Of a DNA stretch of 64,000 nt, positions 36,876 to 46,487 are shown one piece after another. Origin of the DNA: Rodentibacter trehalosifermentans (lineage in GTDB: Bacteria; Pseudomonadota; Gammaproteobacteria; Enterobacterales; Pasteurellaceae); NCBI RefSeq assembly GCF_002000545.1, contig NZ_MLHL01000015.1, positions 1 through 64,000 of the forward strand. The letters are read 5' to 3'. The position numbers and the translations under genes are program-made. The notes under the pieces were generated by a model, which saw only the letters and a program-made list of their open reading frames with translations, was not told where the DNA came from and did not search any database. Position 1 is the first letter of the stretch. Each line of letters opens with the position of its first letter.

Positions 36876-37517
36876 CTATTTTTGATTGAGTAAATGAAGG
36901 ATTTGAGCTTTTAACATATTGATGGCAATACGGTTTTTACCACCTCGTGGGATCACAATATCCGCATATTGCTTAGAGGGCTCAATAAATTGTAAAAACA
37001 TTGGGCGAACCGTTGAGCGATATTGGTCAATCACCGATTGTAATGAACGGCCGCGCTCTTCCATATCACGCTGTAGGCGGCGAATAAAACAAATATCAAG
37101 TGGCGTATCCACAAACACGGAAATATCGGCTAACTGACGTACCCGTTCATCGGTGAGCAATAAAATACCTTCTAAAATGACGATACGTTTCGGGGTGAAA
37201 TGTGTGGTTTCTGCCGTTCGGGTGTGTTCTACATAGCTATAGACGGGAATATCCACCGCTTTATTGGCTTTGAGATCTTTTAAATGCTGAATGAGTAAAT
37301 CACGATCCATAGAGTTGGGGTGGTCGTAATTGGTTTTCACCCGTTCGCTCATTTCTAAATGGCTTTGGTCTTTATAATAGCTATCTTCTGCAATAATACC
37401 AATTTGCTGACAACCCAGTTCATTACAAAGTTCTTTATGAACGGTGGAGGCAATGGAACTTTTTCCTGAGGCAGAAGCGCCGGTGATAGCGATGATGATA
37501 CAAGATGAGTCTGGCAT
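36876..37517 (-). CDS. udk: Uridine/cytidine kinase
   Basis: 213 residues, the same length as E. coli Udk. Phosphorylates uridine and cytidine in pyrimidine salvage. Walker A is GASASGKSS (about residues 13-21), with [20 protein letters not shown], and the LID region [13 protein letters not shown]. The start at 37517 gives the family length; the longer frame to 37577 enters the upstream uptake signal and lacks a ribosome site. First gene of the udk-dcd operon, divergent from afuA. Confidence 0.97.
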   Translation of the reverse strand: MPDSSCIIIAITGASASGKSSIASTVHKELCNELGCQQIGIIAEDSYYKDQSHLEMSERVKTNYDHPNSMDRDLLIQHLKDLKANKAVDIPVYSYVEHTRTAETTHFTPKRIVILEGILLLTDERVRQLADISVFVDTPLDICFIRRLQRDMEERGRSLQSVIDQYRSTVRPMFLQFIEPSKQYADIVIPRGGKNRIAINMLKAQILHLLNQK

Positions 37518-37606
37518 GATATAACCTGAGGGCTGAAAAATTCCCTGAATTATAAAGAAAAGTGCGGTCAATTTCACCTTTATTTTTCAGTATCAATTGG
37601 CAAAAT

Positions 37607-37622
37607 TGTGAGGGGTATCACT
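37607..37622. promoter_or_regulatory. CRP site upstream of afuA
   Basis: TGTGAGGGGTATCACT matches the CRP consensus TGTGA-N6-TCACA at nine of ten half-site positions. It is centred 66 bases before the afuA start codon and about 97 bases from the udk start. I saw no Fur-box-like sequence in this spacer. Confidence 0.7.
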
Positions 37623-37680
37623 GTATTGTTTTTGATTTTATTCTAATATCTCGGCGTTAGTATTTAACGGAGTCTTAACT

Positions 37681-38721
37681 ATGAAAATCAATAAAATTTC
37701 GCTTTCTCTTTCAACCGCACTTTTAGCAGGCGGTTTAATGTTCTCTTCAGCCGTCAATGCAAAAGGGCGTTTGGTGGTTTATTGCAGTGCCACGAATGTG
37801 TTATGTGAAACCACTACAAAAGCCTTCGGTGAGAAATATGATGTGAAAACCTCTTTTATTCGAAACGGCTCGGGCAGTACCTTTGCTAAAGTGGAGGCGG
37901 AAAAAAATAACCCGCAAGCCGATGTTTGGTTTGGCGGCACCTTTGACCCGCAAGCACAGGCGGCAGAATTAGGGTTAATTGAGCCTTATAAATCTCAACA
38001 TATTCCTGAAATTGTCGAAGCCTTCCGTGACCCGGCAAAAACAAAAGGGCATTATGTCTCTGCCATTTATATGGGGATTTTAGGGTTTGGGGTCAACACC
38101 GAGCGTCTTGCTAAATTAGGGATCAGAGAGGTGCCAAAATGTTGGAAAGATTTAACGGATCCTAAGTTAAAAGGAGAAATTCAAATTGCAGACCCTCAAA
38201 GTTCAGGTACGGCTTATACCGCCATTGCAACCTTTGTGCAACTCTGGGATGAGGGCAAAGCCTTTGATTTCTTTAAACAACTTCATCCGAATGTTTCCCA
38301 ATACACCAAATCCGGTATTGCTCCATCACGCAATGCGGCACGGGGTGAAACCGCCATCGGAATTGGTTTCTTACACGATTATGCCCTAGAAAAACAACAA
38401 GGCGCACCGTTGGAATTAATCGTACCTTGTGAAGGTACCGGCTATGAGCTAGGCGGGGTGAGTATCCTTAAAGGTGCCCGCAACCTCGATAATGCGAAAT
38501 TGTTTGTCGATTGGGCGCTTTCGAAAGAGGGGCAAGAGTTAGCTTGGAAACAAGGCGAATCCCTACAAATTCTTACCAATACCACGGCAGAGCAATCCCC
38601 CGTTGCTTTTGATCCTACCAAACTCAATTTAATCAATTACGACTTTGAGAAATATGGCGCCACAGAAGAGCGTAAACGTCTGATTGAAAAATGGGTACAA
38701 GAAATTAAATTAGCGAAATAA
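37681..38721 (+). CDS. afuA: AfuA periplasmic substrate-binding protein
   Basis: 346 residues. Signal peptide MKINKISLSLSTALLAGG to about residue 27 (SSAVNA-KGRLVVYC). The mature protein is a COG1840 binding protein with ADVWFGGTFDPQAQAAELG, GTAYTAIATFVQLW and IVPCEGTGYELGG. Originally named a ferric transporter, but Actinobacillus pleuropneumoniae AfuA has been reported to bind hexose phosphates. A CRP site upstream fits a carbon source. Followed by a hairpin and then afuB and afuC; USS ACCGCACTT lies inside the signal-peptide codons. Confidence 0.9.
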   Translation: MKINKISLSLSTALLAGGLMFSSAVNAKGRLVVYCSATNVLCETTTKAFGEKYDVKTSFIRNGSGSTFAKVEAEKNNPQADVWFGGTFDPQAQAAELGLIEPYKSQHIPEIVEAFRDPAKTKGHYVSAIYMGILGFGVNTERLAKLGIREVPKCWKDLTDPKLKGEIQIADPQSSGTAYTAIATFVQLWDEGKAFDFFKQLHPNVSQYTKSGIAPSRNAARGETAIGIGFLHDYALEKQQGAPLELIVPCEGTGYELGGVSILKGARNLDNAKLFVDWALSKEGQELAWKQGESLQILTNTTAEQSPVAFDPTKLNLINYDFEKYGATEERKRLIEKWVQEIKLAK

Positions 38722-38728
38722 TATGCTT

Positions 38729-38767
38729 AAAGTGCGGTTGAAAATTCCCAAATTTTGACCGCACTTT
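38729..38767 (+). terminator. USS-dyad hairpin between afuA and afuB
   Basis: AAAGTGCGGT at 38729-38738 and ACCGCACTTT at 38758-38767 pair, followed by GATTTTG. It probably terminates part of the transcripts, giving more binding protein than permease. Confidence 0.65.
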
Positions 38768-38866
38768 GATTTTGTTTATCGTAGATATAAATACGGGAAT
38801 GAATTGGTAGCGTGGGTATTTCGTTTATACTATAAAAAAATGCCAAATAGCCTTTCGGAGGTATTA

Positions 38867-40918
38867 ATGAGAAAGCTGGCGCTTTTTAGCGGCAATGGGG
38901 TTTGGATTGCTATTGCTGTTATTGGATTTATTTGTTTGCCTTCTACGGCACTTTATTATGGTATCGCAGAATCTACCTCGGAGGAGGTGTTGGCGGCGAT
39001 GGGGTGGGCAACGCCTAATTTAACTTGGCTTTGGTTTGGGGCATTATTTTTAGTGCCGTTAGTTTCCCTTTTTTTCAAGCAAAAGGCGTACTCACAAGGC
39101 TTTATTGAGTTTTCACTCATTTGCGCAATTTTTGCATTTATTTTTATCTCTGCGACAATCGCCAAAATCAGTTTGGGTTATTCCATTTTTGTTTTGGTGG
39201 TATCGTTGATTGCCATGGCAACAAATGCGTTGGCGAAAATGAAAATCATGCAAGGTGATAAATTTATTATTGCCTCGCTTATCAGTATTGTGTTGATGAT
39301 TTTCTTTTTTATTGTCTATCCGACCTTCGCCATTTTTATCTCGATGTTTTATGACGGGTCGGAATTTGTGCCAATGCAGTTTTTAACCATCATTCAGCAG
39401 CCTTATATTGTTCGTATTATTGTCAATTCATTAAGTGTGGCGGCCACAATCGGTGTTTTAGCCACGCTATTTGGGTTAATTTTTGCCCTTTATACGACAC
39501 GCATTGCTAAGCGTACGGCGTTTATCGGTAAAATTTTCTCCATTTTACCTATTGTGACGCCCCCTTTTGTAGTGGGATTAGGGGTCACCTTAATGCTTGG
39601 GCGTTCAGGTTATGTGACCCAATTTTTAGTGGAATATCTGGGATTTAATAATAACTGGTTATATGGTTTTACCGGGATTGTGATTGCGCATACTCTTGCG
39701 CTGACGCCCATGTCTTTTATGATTTTAGAGGGGGCACTTAAATCCGTGCATCCTTCCATTGAAGAAGCCTCATACACCTTGCGGGCAAACCGTTACCAAA
39801 CTTTCTTCAATATCATTTTTCCATTGCTGAAACCTGCATTAGGCAATTCCTTCTTGGTTGTTGCCATTCAATCCCTCGCAGATTTTAGTACCCCTTTGGT
39901 GCTGGGGGGCAGTTTTGATGTGATTTCCTCGCAAATTTATTTCTTTATTGCAGGATCTCAGTTGGATTATGCTTCAGCCAGTACCTTGGGGAGCTTATTA
40001 CTGATTTTTTCACTCTCCATTTTTGTGCTCCAATATCTTTGGATTGGTAACCGTTCGTATGTGACGGTTTCAGGAAAATCCTATCGTGGTGAGGTGCAGG
40101 ATTTACCTCAATTAATGAAATATGCAGTCATGTTGATTTTAGGCGTTTGGGTGCTTTTCAATGTGGTGCTTTACGGCAGTATTTTCTATGGCAGTTTTAC
40201 CGCCAATTGGGGGGTGGACTACAGTTTAACGCTGAAACATTACCAGACGTTATTTGGTCAAGGTTTTAGTGATGGAGCATGGCCATCGCTTATTCAAACC
40301 GTTTTATTTTCAGCGGCAGCCGCACCGATTACGGCACTTTTTGGTTTGCTTATCGCTTATATTACGGTACGCCGTGATTTCAAAGGCAAGAAAACCTTAG
40401 AATTTTTAACCTTACTTTGCTTTGCTGTACCCGGTACGGTGGCAGGGGTATCTTATATTCTTGCCTTTAATAATGCGCCGATTTATCTCACCGGGACCGG
40501 GCTTATTATCATTCTTTCTATGGTGATGCGAAATATGCCGGTGGGAATGCGGGCTGCCATTGCAGGTTTAGGGCAATTAGATAAATCTCTCGATGAAGCC
40601 TCACTTTCACTGAAAGGCAGTTCCTTTAAAACCATTGTGTTTATTGTATTGCCATTGCTTAAACCGGCCTTGCTGTCGGCATTAGTCACCAGTTTTGTAC
40701 GATCTATGACAACGGTCAGTGCGATAGTTTTCCTCGTTACTGCCGACACCCGTGTTGCCACCTCCTATATTTTAAATCGTGTGGAAGATGGGGAATATGG
40801 TGTGGCGATAGCCTATGGCTCTATTTTAATTGTCGTGATGATGGCAATTATTCTCTTCTTCGATTGGGTTGTGGGCGAAACCCGTATTAGTCGCTCAAAG
40901 GCGAAAAAAATGAATTAA
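38867..40918 (+). CDS. afuB: AfuB ABC transporter permease (two fused permease domains)
   Basis: 683 residues, about 12 or more membrane helices. Two EAA loops, EEASYTLRANRYQTFF near residue 300 and DEASLSLKGSSFKTIV near 575, show that two permease domains are fused, as in FbpB/AfuB-type transporters. It forms the channel for the AfuA ligand. The start at 38867 has CGGAGG just upstream; a frame beginning at 38804 would precede this site and is rejected. afuC follows 60 bases later after a single uptake signal. Confidence 0.92.
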   Translation: MRKLALFSGNGVWIAIAVIGFICLPSTALYYGIAESTSEEVLAAMGWATPNLTWLWFGALFLVPLVSLFFKQKAYSQGFIEFSLICAIFAFIFISATIAKISLGYSIFVLVVSLIAMATNALAKMKIMQGDKFIIASLISIVLMIFFFIVYPTFAIFISMFYDGSEFVPMQFLTIIQQPYIVRIIVNSLSVAATIGVLATLFGLIFALYTTRIAKRTAFIGKIFSILPIVTPPFVVGLGVTLMLGRSGYVTQFLVEYLGFNNNWLYGFTGIVIAHTLALTPMSFMILEGALKSVHPSIEEASYTLRANRYQTFFNIIFPLLKPALGNSFLVVAIQSLADFSTPLVLGGSFDVISSQIYFFIAGSQLDYASASTLGSLLLIFSLSIFVLQYLWIGNRSYVTVSGKSYRGEVQDLPQLMKYAVMLILGVWVLFNVVLYGSIFYGSFTANWGVDYSLTLKHYQTLFGQGFSDGAWPSLIQTVLFSAAAAPITALFGLLIAYITVRRDFKGKKTLEFLTLLCFAVPGTVAGVSYILAFNNAPIYLTGTGLIIILSMVMRNMPVGMRAAIAGLGQLDKSLDEASLSLKGSSFKTIVFIVLPLLKPALLSALVTSFVRSMTTVSAIVFLVTADTRVATSYILNRVEDGEYGVAIAYGSILIVVMMAIILFFDWVVGETRISRSKAKKMN

Positions 40919-40978
40919 ATACCCCGCTAATCCATAAAAGTGCGGTATAAAAATGACAAGTTTTAAAAGGTAGTTAAG

Positions 40979-42025
40979 ATGAACAATGATTTTTTAGTAT
41001 TGAAAAACATCACCAAAGCGTTTGGTCAGGCGGTTGTGATTGATAATTTAGATTTAACCATCAAACGAGGCACGATGGTCACCTTGCTTGGGCCTTCCGG
41101 CTGTGGAAAAACCACCGTTTTGCGTTTGGTCGCAGGGCTTGAAAACCCAACTTCCGGTCAAATTTTTATTGATGGTGAAGATGTGACGAAATCCTCCATA
41201 CAAAATCGGGATATTTGTATTGTATTTCAGTCTTATGCGCTGTTTCCTCATATGTCAATTGGCGATAACGTAGGCTACGGCTTAAAAATGCAAGGGGTGG
41301 GGAAAGAAGAACGCCGCCAACGTGTGAAAGAAGCCTTAGCATTAGTGGATTTAAGCGGATTTGAAGACCGCTATGTGGATCAAATTTCCGGAGGGCAACA
41401 ACAACGTGTGGCCTTAGCGCGTGCCTTGGTGTTAAAACCTAAAGTCTTATTATTTGATGAACCCTTAAGTAACCTCGATGCGAACCTTCGCCGTTCTATG
41501 CGTGAAAAAATTCGTGAATTACAACAACGTTTAGGTATTACCTCTTTATATGTGACCCACGATCAAACGGAAGCCTTTGCCGTATCGGATGAAGTGATTG
41601 TGATGCATAAAGGTAAAATTATGCAAAAAGCCCCGGCAAAAGAGCTTTATCGTCGTCCAAATTCCTTGTTTTTGGCGAATTTTATGGGGGAATCCAGTAT
41701 TTTCGAAGGGGGATTAGAAAAGCATAGGGTAACGATTAATGGCTACCAAATAACCCTTTCTCACAGTGAGCAATTCGGTTTACCGGATGGCGAATGTTTA
41801 GTGGGCATCCGTCCTGAAGCGATTTATCTATCACCGGAAGGCACTGAGGCGCAACGTTGCGAAATAAAAAGCGCCGTCTATATGGGAAACCATTGGGAAG
41901 TGGTAGCTTGTTGGGGGGGGAAAGATTTACTGGTTAATTGCAAACCGGAAGATTTTAATGCCGATCTCAAACAAGCCTACGTCAACCTCTCAGAACAAGG
42001 CATTTTTCTCTTGAAAAAAGAATAG
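40979..42025 (+). CDS. afuC: AfuC ABC transporter ATP-binding protein
   Basis: 348 residues. Walker [10 protein letters not shown]-loop [20 protein letters not shown], signature ISGGQQQR, Walker [14 protein letters not shown] and switch THDQTEAFA. The C-terminal third is a TOBE-type regulatory domain ([20 protein letters not shown]). Energises AfuB. Ribosome site AAAAGGTAGTTAAG. Terminated by the hairpin at 42132. Confidence 0.93.
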   Translation: MNNDFLVLKNITKAFGQAVVIDNLDLTIKRGTMVTLLGPSGCGKTTVLRLVAGLENPTSGQIFIDGEDVTKSSIQNRDICIVFQSYALFPHMSIGDNVGYGLKMQGVGKEERRQRVKEALALVDLSGFEDRYVDQISGGQQQRVALARALVLKPKVLLFDEPLSNLDANLRRSMREKIRELQQRLGITSLYVTHDQTEAFAVSDEVIVMHKGKIMQKAPAKELYRRPNSLFLANFMGESSIFEGGLEKHRVTINGYQITLSHSEQFGLPDGECLVGIRPEAIYLSPEGTEAQRCEIKSAVYMGNHWEVVACWGGKDLLVNCKPEDFNADLKQAYVNLSEQGIFLLKKE

Positions 42026-42131
42026 GGAAATGATAGGTGTGGTGAATTTTTTATGATTTTTTTGATATTATGCGGTAATACTTGGGATTTAAATCTATAA
42101 ATTGTTCTAGGTCTTTCTTTCTCATAGAAGA

Positions 42132-42170
42132 AAACCGTATTTGATGATTCATCAAATACGGTTTATTTTT
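42132..42170. terminator. Bidirectional terminator between afuC and lyxK
   Basis: AAACCGTATTTGATGA at 42132-42147 and TCATCAAATACGGTTT at 42149-42164 are perfectly complementary, followed on the plus strand by TATTTTTTG. It separates two convergent operons. Confidence 0.9.
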
Positions 42171-42185
42171 TGTTGCAATAAAACC

Positions 42186-43643
42186 TCAAACTAAGGTTTC
42201 TAATGCTTGAACAAATTTCAAATAGCGTTGATATTTTTCCTGATAGGCGTTGAAGTTTGCTTTATTGGGTGTAAAGGTATTCATTGTTGAATTTAACAGG
42301 CGCTTTTTATCAATTCCCTCAATAGCCTCTATCGCTACGAGAGCCGCACCAAAGCAGCCGGTTTCTTCAACTAAGGGAATTTCTAATTGCATTCCCGTTA
42401 AATCCGCTAACATTTGCATCCACACTTTGGATTGAGTCGGGCCCCCTGTTACTCGAAGTTTTGTTGCATGAGGAAAACGCTGTGTCATTCGTTTTAAATG
42501 GTGCATGAGACTAAATAACACGCCCTCATAGACGGCTTGAAGTAAATGGATTTCCGTATGATGCGCTTGCAATCCGTAAAAGCCCGCTTGCATCCCTAAT
42601 TTCGCATTAGAACCATAGAGGAAAGGCACAAACAATACAGTGCTTGAGGCGGGAGGTAAGGCTTCAATTTCAGTATTGAGGGTTTGATAATCCAGTGGTT
42701 TAAAACGATTTAAAAACCATTCTAAATTGCCTGATGAGGTAGGGCTGGCTTCGTGTACAATAAATTGGTTTTTTTCTACATAACGCCCATAGACAAAAGG
42801 AATGGATTGTCGATTATCAATATGATCGGTGATCCCGCTGACAACAGACCAAGTCCCCAGTACCACGTTGAGTTTTTCTTCATCATCTAAACCGGCACAA
42901 AGTGCGGTTGAAACCACATCAAATAAGCCTCCAACAACCGGCGTGCCTGCTGCTAATCCGGTGATTTCAGCGGCTTGTGGAGTGACATATCCGGCAATTT
43001 CATTAGGTTTGATGATAGGCGGCAATTTATCAAAAACTTCCTCTATACCTAATAATTTTGCCAGTTCAATATCATATTGACCCGTTTCCATATTATAAAG
43101 ATTGGATTCGGAAATATTGGTTTCTTCACAAAATAATTGACCGGTGAGGCAAAAACGTAGGTAATCGTGAGACATTAAAATGCTACCGATACGATCGTAG
43201 CGTTCCCGCTCATGTTCTTTCAGCCAACGAAGAATAGAAACCGGGTGGCCTGTCCATAATGTTTGTCGGGTTAAAGGATAAAGTTTTTCCGGGATTTGGC
43301 AGGCTTGCCAGTTTTTGACGATTTCTAAGGAACGTTGATCCGAGGATAAAATGGCCCGCCCTAAAGGACGTTGATGCTCATCTAAAAAAAAGGCGCTTTT
43401 TCCTTGGGCTGAAATACCAACACCTTTAATTTGTTGAGCATCAACCGAGCTTTGTTCAATGACCGTTTTCACCACTTGTGCGGTGATTTGCCATAAGGTT
43501 TTCGGATCCCGTTCGGCATAGCCGGATTGTTCGCTAATCACCGAGACATTTTGGCGTGCCATACCCTGTAATTTCCCGGTGGTATCAAAGAGTGCGGCTT
43601 TTATAAAGGTTCCACCGCAATCAATACCTAAGTAATAATTCAT
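42186..43643 (-). CDS. lyxK: L-xylulose kinase (FGGY family)
   Basis: 485 residues. N-terminal phosphate-binding YYLGIDCGGTFIKAALFDTTG and the second ATP site LRVTGGPTQSKVWMQMLADLTG are FGGY-carbohydrate-kinase signatures; SAQGKSAFF and the SSDQRS region resemble LyxK. In the 2,3-diketo-L-gulonate pathway it phosphorylates L-xylulose (or the reduced product 3-keto-L-gulonate in the related SgbK role). It follows the yia genes on the same strand behind a terminator hairpin. The sgbH, sgbU and sgbE genes that follow it in H. influenzae, from memory, are absent here. Confidence 0.85.
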   Translation of the reverse strand: MNYYLGIDCGGTFIKAALFDTTGKLQGMARQNVSVISEQSGYAERDPKTLWQITAQVVKTVIEQSSVDAQQIKGVGISAQGKSAFFLDEHQRPLGRAILSSDQRSLEIVKNWQACQIPEKLYPLTRQTLWTGHPVSILRWLKEHERERYDRIGSILMSHDYLRFCLTGQLFCEETNISESNLYNMETGQYDIELAKLLGIEEVFDKLPPIIKPNEIAGYVTPQAAEITGLAAGTPVVGGLFDVVSTALCAGLDDEEKLNVVLGTWSVVSGITDHIDNRQSIPFVYGRYVEKNQFIVHEASPTSSGNLEWFLNRFKPLDYQTLNTEIEALPPASSTVLFVPFLYGSNAKLGMQAGFYGLQAHHTEIHLLQAVYEGVLFSLMHHLKRMTQRFPHATKLRVTGGPTQSKVWMQMLADLTGMQLEIPLVEETGCFGAALVAIEAIEGIDKKRLLNSTMNTFTPNKANFNAYQEKYQRYLKFVQALETLV

Positions 43644-43650
43644 AACACCT

Positions 43651-43687
43651 CAATAAAAAAGACAAGCAGCCATTTGTGGCTGCTTGT
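43651..43687 (-). terminator. Terminator between yiaO and lyxK
   Basis: ACAAGCAGCCA and TGGCTGCTTGT (43662-43687) make an 11-bp stem with a TTTG/CAAA loop; on the minus strand it is followed by CTTTTTT. It likely lowers lyxK transcription relative to the transporter genes. Confidence 0.85.
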
Positions 43688-43698
43688 GATAGATGATC

Positions 43699-44688
43699 TT
43701 ATTTGGCTAATGCATCAATTTGATTAACCAAGCTATCTCCGTGTTTATCGATGTAAGATTTGCGTACTTTTTCTTCAATAATGGCTTGAAATGGCGCAGG
43801 GTCGATGGTTTCAGTCACCTCAATCCCTTCTTTACGCAATTTAGCAATAATCTCTTGCTCATTTTTAACGTTTAAATCACGTTGGAATACCCCGGCTTCT
43901 TTTGCAGAATCGACAATGGCTTTTTGTAATTCCGGTGAAAGTGCATCAAATTTGGCTTTATTCATCACTACAATCAGTGGGGTGTAGCCATGGTTACTAA
44001 GGGTTAAGTATTTTTGCACTTCATATAATTTAGAAGACCAGAAAATACCAATCGGATGTTCTTGTGCATCCACGGCTTTGGTTTCTAGTGCAGTGTAAAG
44101 CTCGGCTAATGGCATTGGTACAGGGTTACCGCCTAATAGTGTGAACGCTTCAATATACATCGGGTTTTGGTTTGTGCGAACTTTTAAACCTTTCACATCT
44201 TCAGGTTTAGTCATAGTATGTTTAGAGTTAGAGAAGGCTCTAAAACCCACATCCCAAAACGCCAATCCTTTAAGGCCTTTTTCTTCAAGAGCTTTTAGCA
44301 GGTTTTCACCTATTTCGCCGTCTAACACTTTATAAACGTGTTCACGGTCTTTAAAAATAAACGGAATATCAATTACATTTAATGCAGGAACGAGCCCTGT
44401 GAAGTTTGGCGAGCCGGACATTTCAAGATCAATGGTGCCGCCACGAACACCGGCAATCATCGTTTGCGCATTACCTAGGGTGCTATCAGGGAATAATTTT
44501 AATTTAATTTCCCCTTTGGTTTTTTCTGCTAATAATTCATTAAATTTTTTTGCGGCAATATGTTGGGTATCACTACGCGGTGCTTCATACCCGAATCGTA
44601 AACTGGTTTCCGCTGAAACGGCTGAGGTTGTGAGTATTGCTGCACCGGCAACTAATGTGGCTAAAAATTTCATATTAAAATGCTTCAT
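43699..44688 (-). CDS. yiaO: TRAP transporter substrate-binding protein YiaO (DctP family)
   Basis: 329 residues with signal peptide (KFLATLVAGAAILTTSAVSA). Mature part has the DctP family markers FGYEAPRSDTQHIAAKKF, FRAFSNSKHTMTKPEDVKGLKVR with the carboxylate-binding Arg, and NPVPMPLAELYTALETKAVDAQE. Binds 2,3-diketo-L-gulonate in the periplasm in E. coli. Last gene before the terminator; high binding-protein expression is expected. Start codon preceded by TAGGAGAATATT. Confidence 0.94.
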   Translation of the reverse strand: MKHFNMKFLATLVAGAAILTTSAVSAETSLRFGYEAPRSDTQHIAAKKFNELLAEKTKGEIKLKLFPDSTLGNAQTMIAGVRGGTIDLEMSGSPNFTGLVPALNVIDIPFIFKDREHVYKVLDGEIGENLLKALEEKGLKGLAFWDVGFRAFSNSKHTMTKPEDVKGLKVRTNQNPMYIEAFTLLGGNPVPMPLAELYTALETKAVDAQEHPIGIFWSSKLYEVQKYLTLSNHGYTPLIVVMNKAKFDALSPELQKAIVDSAKEAGVFQRDLNVKNEQEIIAKLRKEGIEVTETIDPAPFQAIIEEKVRKSYIDKHGDSLVNQIDALAK

Positions 44689-44730
44689 AATATTCTCCTA
44701 AATTAAGAGTGGTTGAGAAGATAACTGTGT

Positions 44731-46008
44731 TTATAACATCCATTGTAATGGCACTAAAATCAATGATGGAAAGAAGATAAATAAAAACAATAAGATAACC
44801 ATCATTCCCAGATAAGGCAAGATGCCCTTTGCCGCTTGTTCAAAGGGTAATTTCGACACCCCGGTGATGACGTTTAATACATTGCCCACCGGCGGGGTAA
44901 TTAAACCAATGGAGGTATTTAAGATAAATAACACCCCAAAATACACAGGATCGATACCGGCTTCTTCCACTAACGGCATAAGTACCGGTGTTAAAATCAG
45001 CACGGTTGGGGTGAGATCCATCACCATACCAATAATGAAAACCGAAACCATAATGACGATTAACAATAGGGTTGGATTATCGATTAACGGTTCTAAAAAT
45101 TCCGTCATAATTTGTGGTAATTCCGCCACTGTGATAAGCCAACCGGTGACATTGGCGGCAGCCACCAAGAACATCACCACCGCCGTGGTTTTTGCCGCAG
45201 CGAGGATCACGCGGTATAAGTCTTTAATTTTAAGTTCACGGTAAACAAATAACGAAACGATAAGGGCATAGAATGCTGCCACAACCCCCGCCTCCGTAGG
45301 GGTGAAGATCCCGGAGCGGAACCCACCAATGATGATAACGGGGAGCAATAACGCCCAAATACTATTTTTGAAGGAAATACAGAGCTCTTCTTTTGTGGCT
45401 TTTGAAAACGTCATTAAATTTAAGCGTTTTGCCTGCCACCACCAAAGTAGTGCCAACATCACCCCCATCATCAAACCGGGGAAAATACCGGCTAAGAAAA
45501 GTTTTGTAATGGAAACACCACTTGCCACACCAAAGACAATAAAAGGAATAGAAGGCGGAATAATTGGGGCGATAATCCCTGCTGTACCGATTAAACCGGC
45601 AGACTTATCAACAGGATAGCCGGTGGTTTTCATCATCGGTAATAACATGGCGGCCACCGCAGCGGTATCGGCTACGGCAGAGCCTGAGAGGCTTGCCATA
45701 ATCATAGCAGCGATAATGGCGACAAAGCCGAGGCCACCCCGTTTATGGCCGACTAATTTCATCGGTAGGTCAATAATTCGTTTTGATAAGCCGCCTTCAT
45801 TCATAATCTCACCGGCAAGAATGAAGAAAGGAATCGCCATTAACGAAAAGCTATCGGCACCACTGATTAAATGCTGTGCCAAAATCTGAGAATCAAATAA
45901 ATCAAGTTGGATCATTAAGGCAATGCCGCAGACCAACAGTGAGAAGGCAACAGGAATGCCCAAAATAATGGCGGCAAGCAACACTGAGAGGAAAATAACA
46001 ACAATCAT
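44731..46008 (-). CDS. yiaN: TRAP transporter large permease YiaN (DctM)
   Basis: 425 residues, equal to E. coli YiaN. About 12 membrane helices; DctM motifs GIPVAFSLLVCGIAL, AIPFFILAGEIMNEGGLSKRII, SGSAVADTAAVAAMLLP and IIPPSIPFIVFGVASG. Couples Na+ entry to uptake of the YiaO ligand. The ATG at 46008 overlaps the yiaM end (ATGA) and matches the family length; a frame extended to 46197 lies inside yiaM. Confidence 0.95.
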   Translation of the reverse strand: MIVVIFLSVLLAAIILGIPVAFSLLVCGIALMIQLDLFDSQILAQHLISGADSFSLMAIPFFILAGEIMNEGGLSKRIIDLPMKLVGHKRGGLGFVAIIAAMIMASLSGSAVADTAAVAAMLLPMMKTTGYPVDKSAGLIGTAGIIAPIIPPSIPFIVFGVASGVSITKLFLAGIFPGLMMGVMLALLWWWQAKRLNLMTFSKATKEELCISFKNSIWALLLPVIIIGGFRSGIFTPTEAGVVAAFYALIVSLFVYRELKIKDLYRVILAAAKTTAVVMFLVAAANVTGWLITVAELPQIMTEFLEPLIDNPTLLLIVIMVSVFIIGMVMDLTPTVLILTPVLMPLVEEAGIDPVYFGVLFILNTSIGLITPPVGNVLNVITGVSKLPFEQAAKGILPYLGMMVILLFLFIFFPSLILVPLQWML

Positions 46009-46487
46009 GCTTTCTCTCCTTTCGTTAATAAAATAATTCTTGAAATCAGGCGGGCGATAAGCAATAGACCGATTAAAGTTCCTGCGACAACACTGGCAAG
46101 ATAAGTGATGCCTTGTGGTAAACCGGAAATTGGGGCAAGATTCGTCCAATTTAATTGGAACTGAATCCAGCTGCCATCCACAATCAAATAGCAACAATAA
46201 AGCATGATGCTATCTGTCACAACACCTAATATATTCCGTCTATTTGGGGAGAGCTTATCGGTTAAAATAGTGACGTTAACATGGCGATTTTCATTAAATG
46301 CCAAGACGGCCGCCAAAAAAGTGAGCCAGATAAACATATAGCGGGACACTTCTTCTGTCACGCTAATGCTGCTGTTAAAGCCGTAACGCAAGACGACATT
46401 AAGAAACACCAAAATCGACATCACCGATAAAATAAACACCACAAGGGCTTCTAATGCTTTTCCAACAAATTGAGCCAATGCTTTCAT
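46005..46487 (-). CDS. yiaM: TRAP transporter small permease YiaM (DctQ)
   Basis: 160 residues, four membrane helices, typical DctQ small subunit: LVVFILSVMSILVFLNVVLRYGFN, SVTEEVSRYMFIWLTFLAAVLAF, SPNRRNILGVVTD. Pairs with YiaN. Overlaps yiaL upstream and yiaN downstream by four bases each (ATGA), so the three are translationally coupled. Confidence 0.95.
   Translation of the reverse strand: MKALAQFVGKALEALVVFILSVMSILVFLNVVLRYGFNSSISVTEEVSRYMFIWLTFLAAVLAFNENRHVNVTILTDKLSPNRRNILGVVTDSIMLYCCYLIVDGSWIQFQLNWTNLAPISGLPQGITYLASVVAGTLIGLLLIARLISRIILLTKGEKA

Noticed and set aside
46009-46197. Longer yiaN N-terminus
   Set aside because: Lies entirely within yiaM; family length and the ATGA overlap support 46008.
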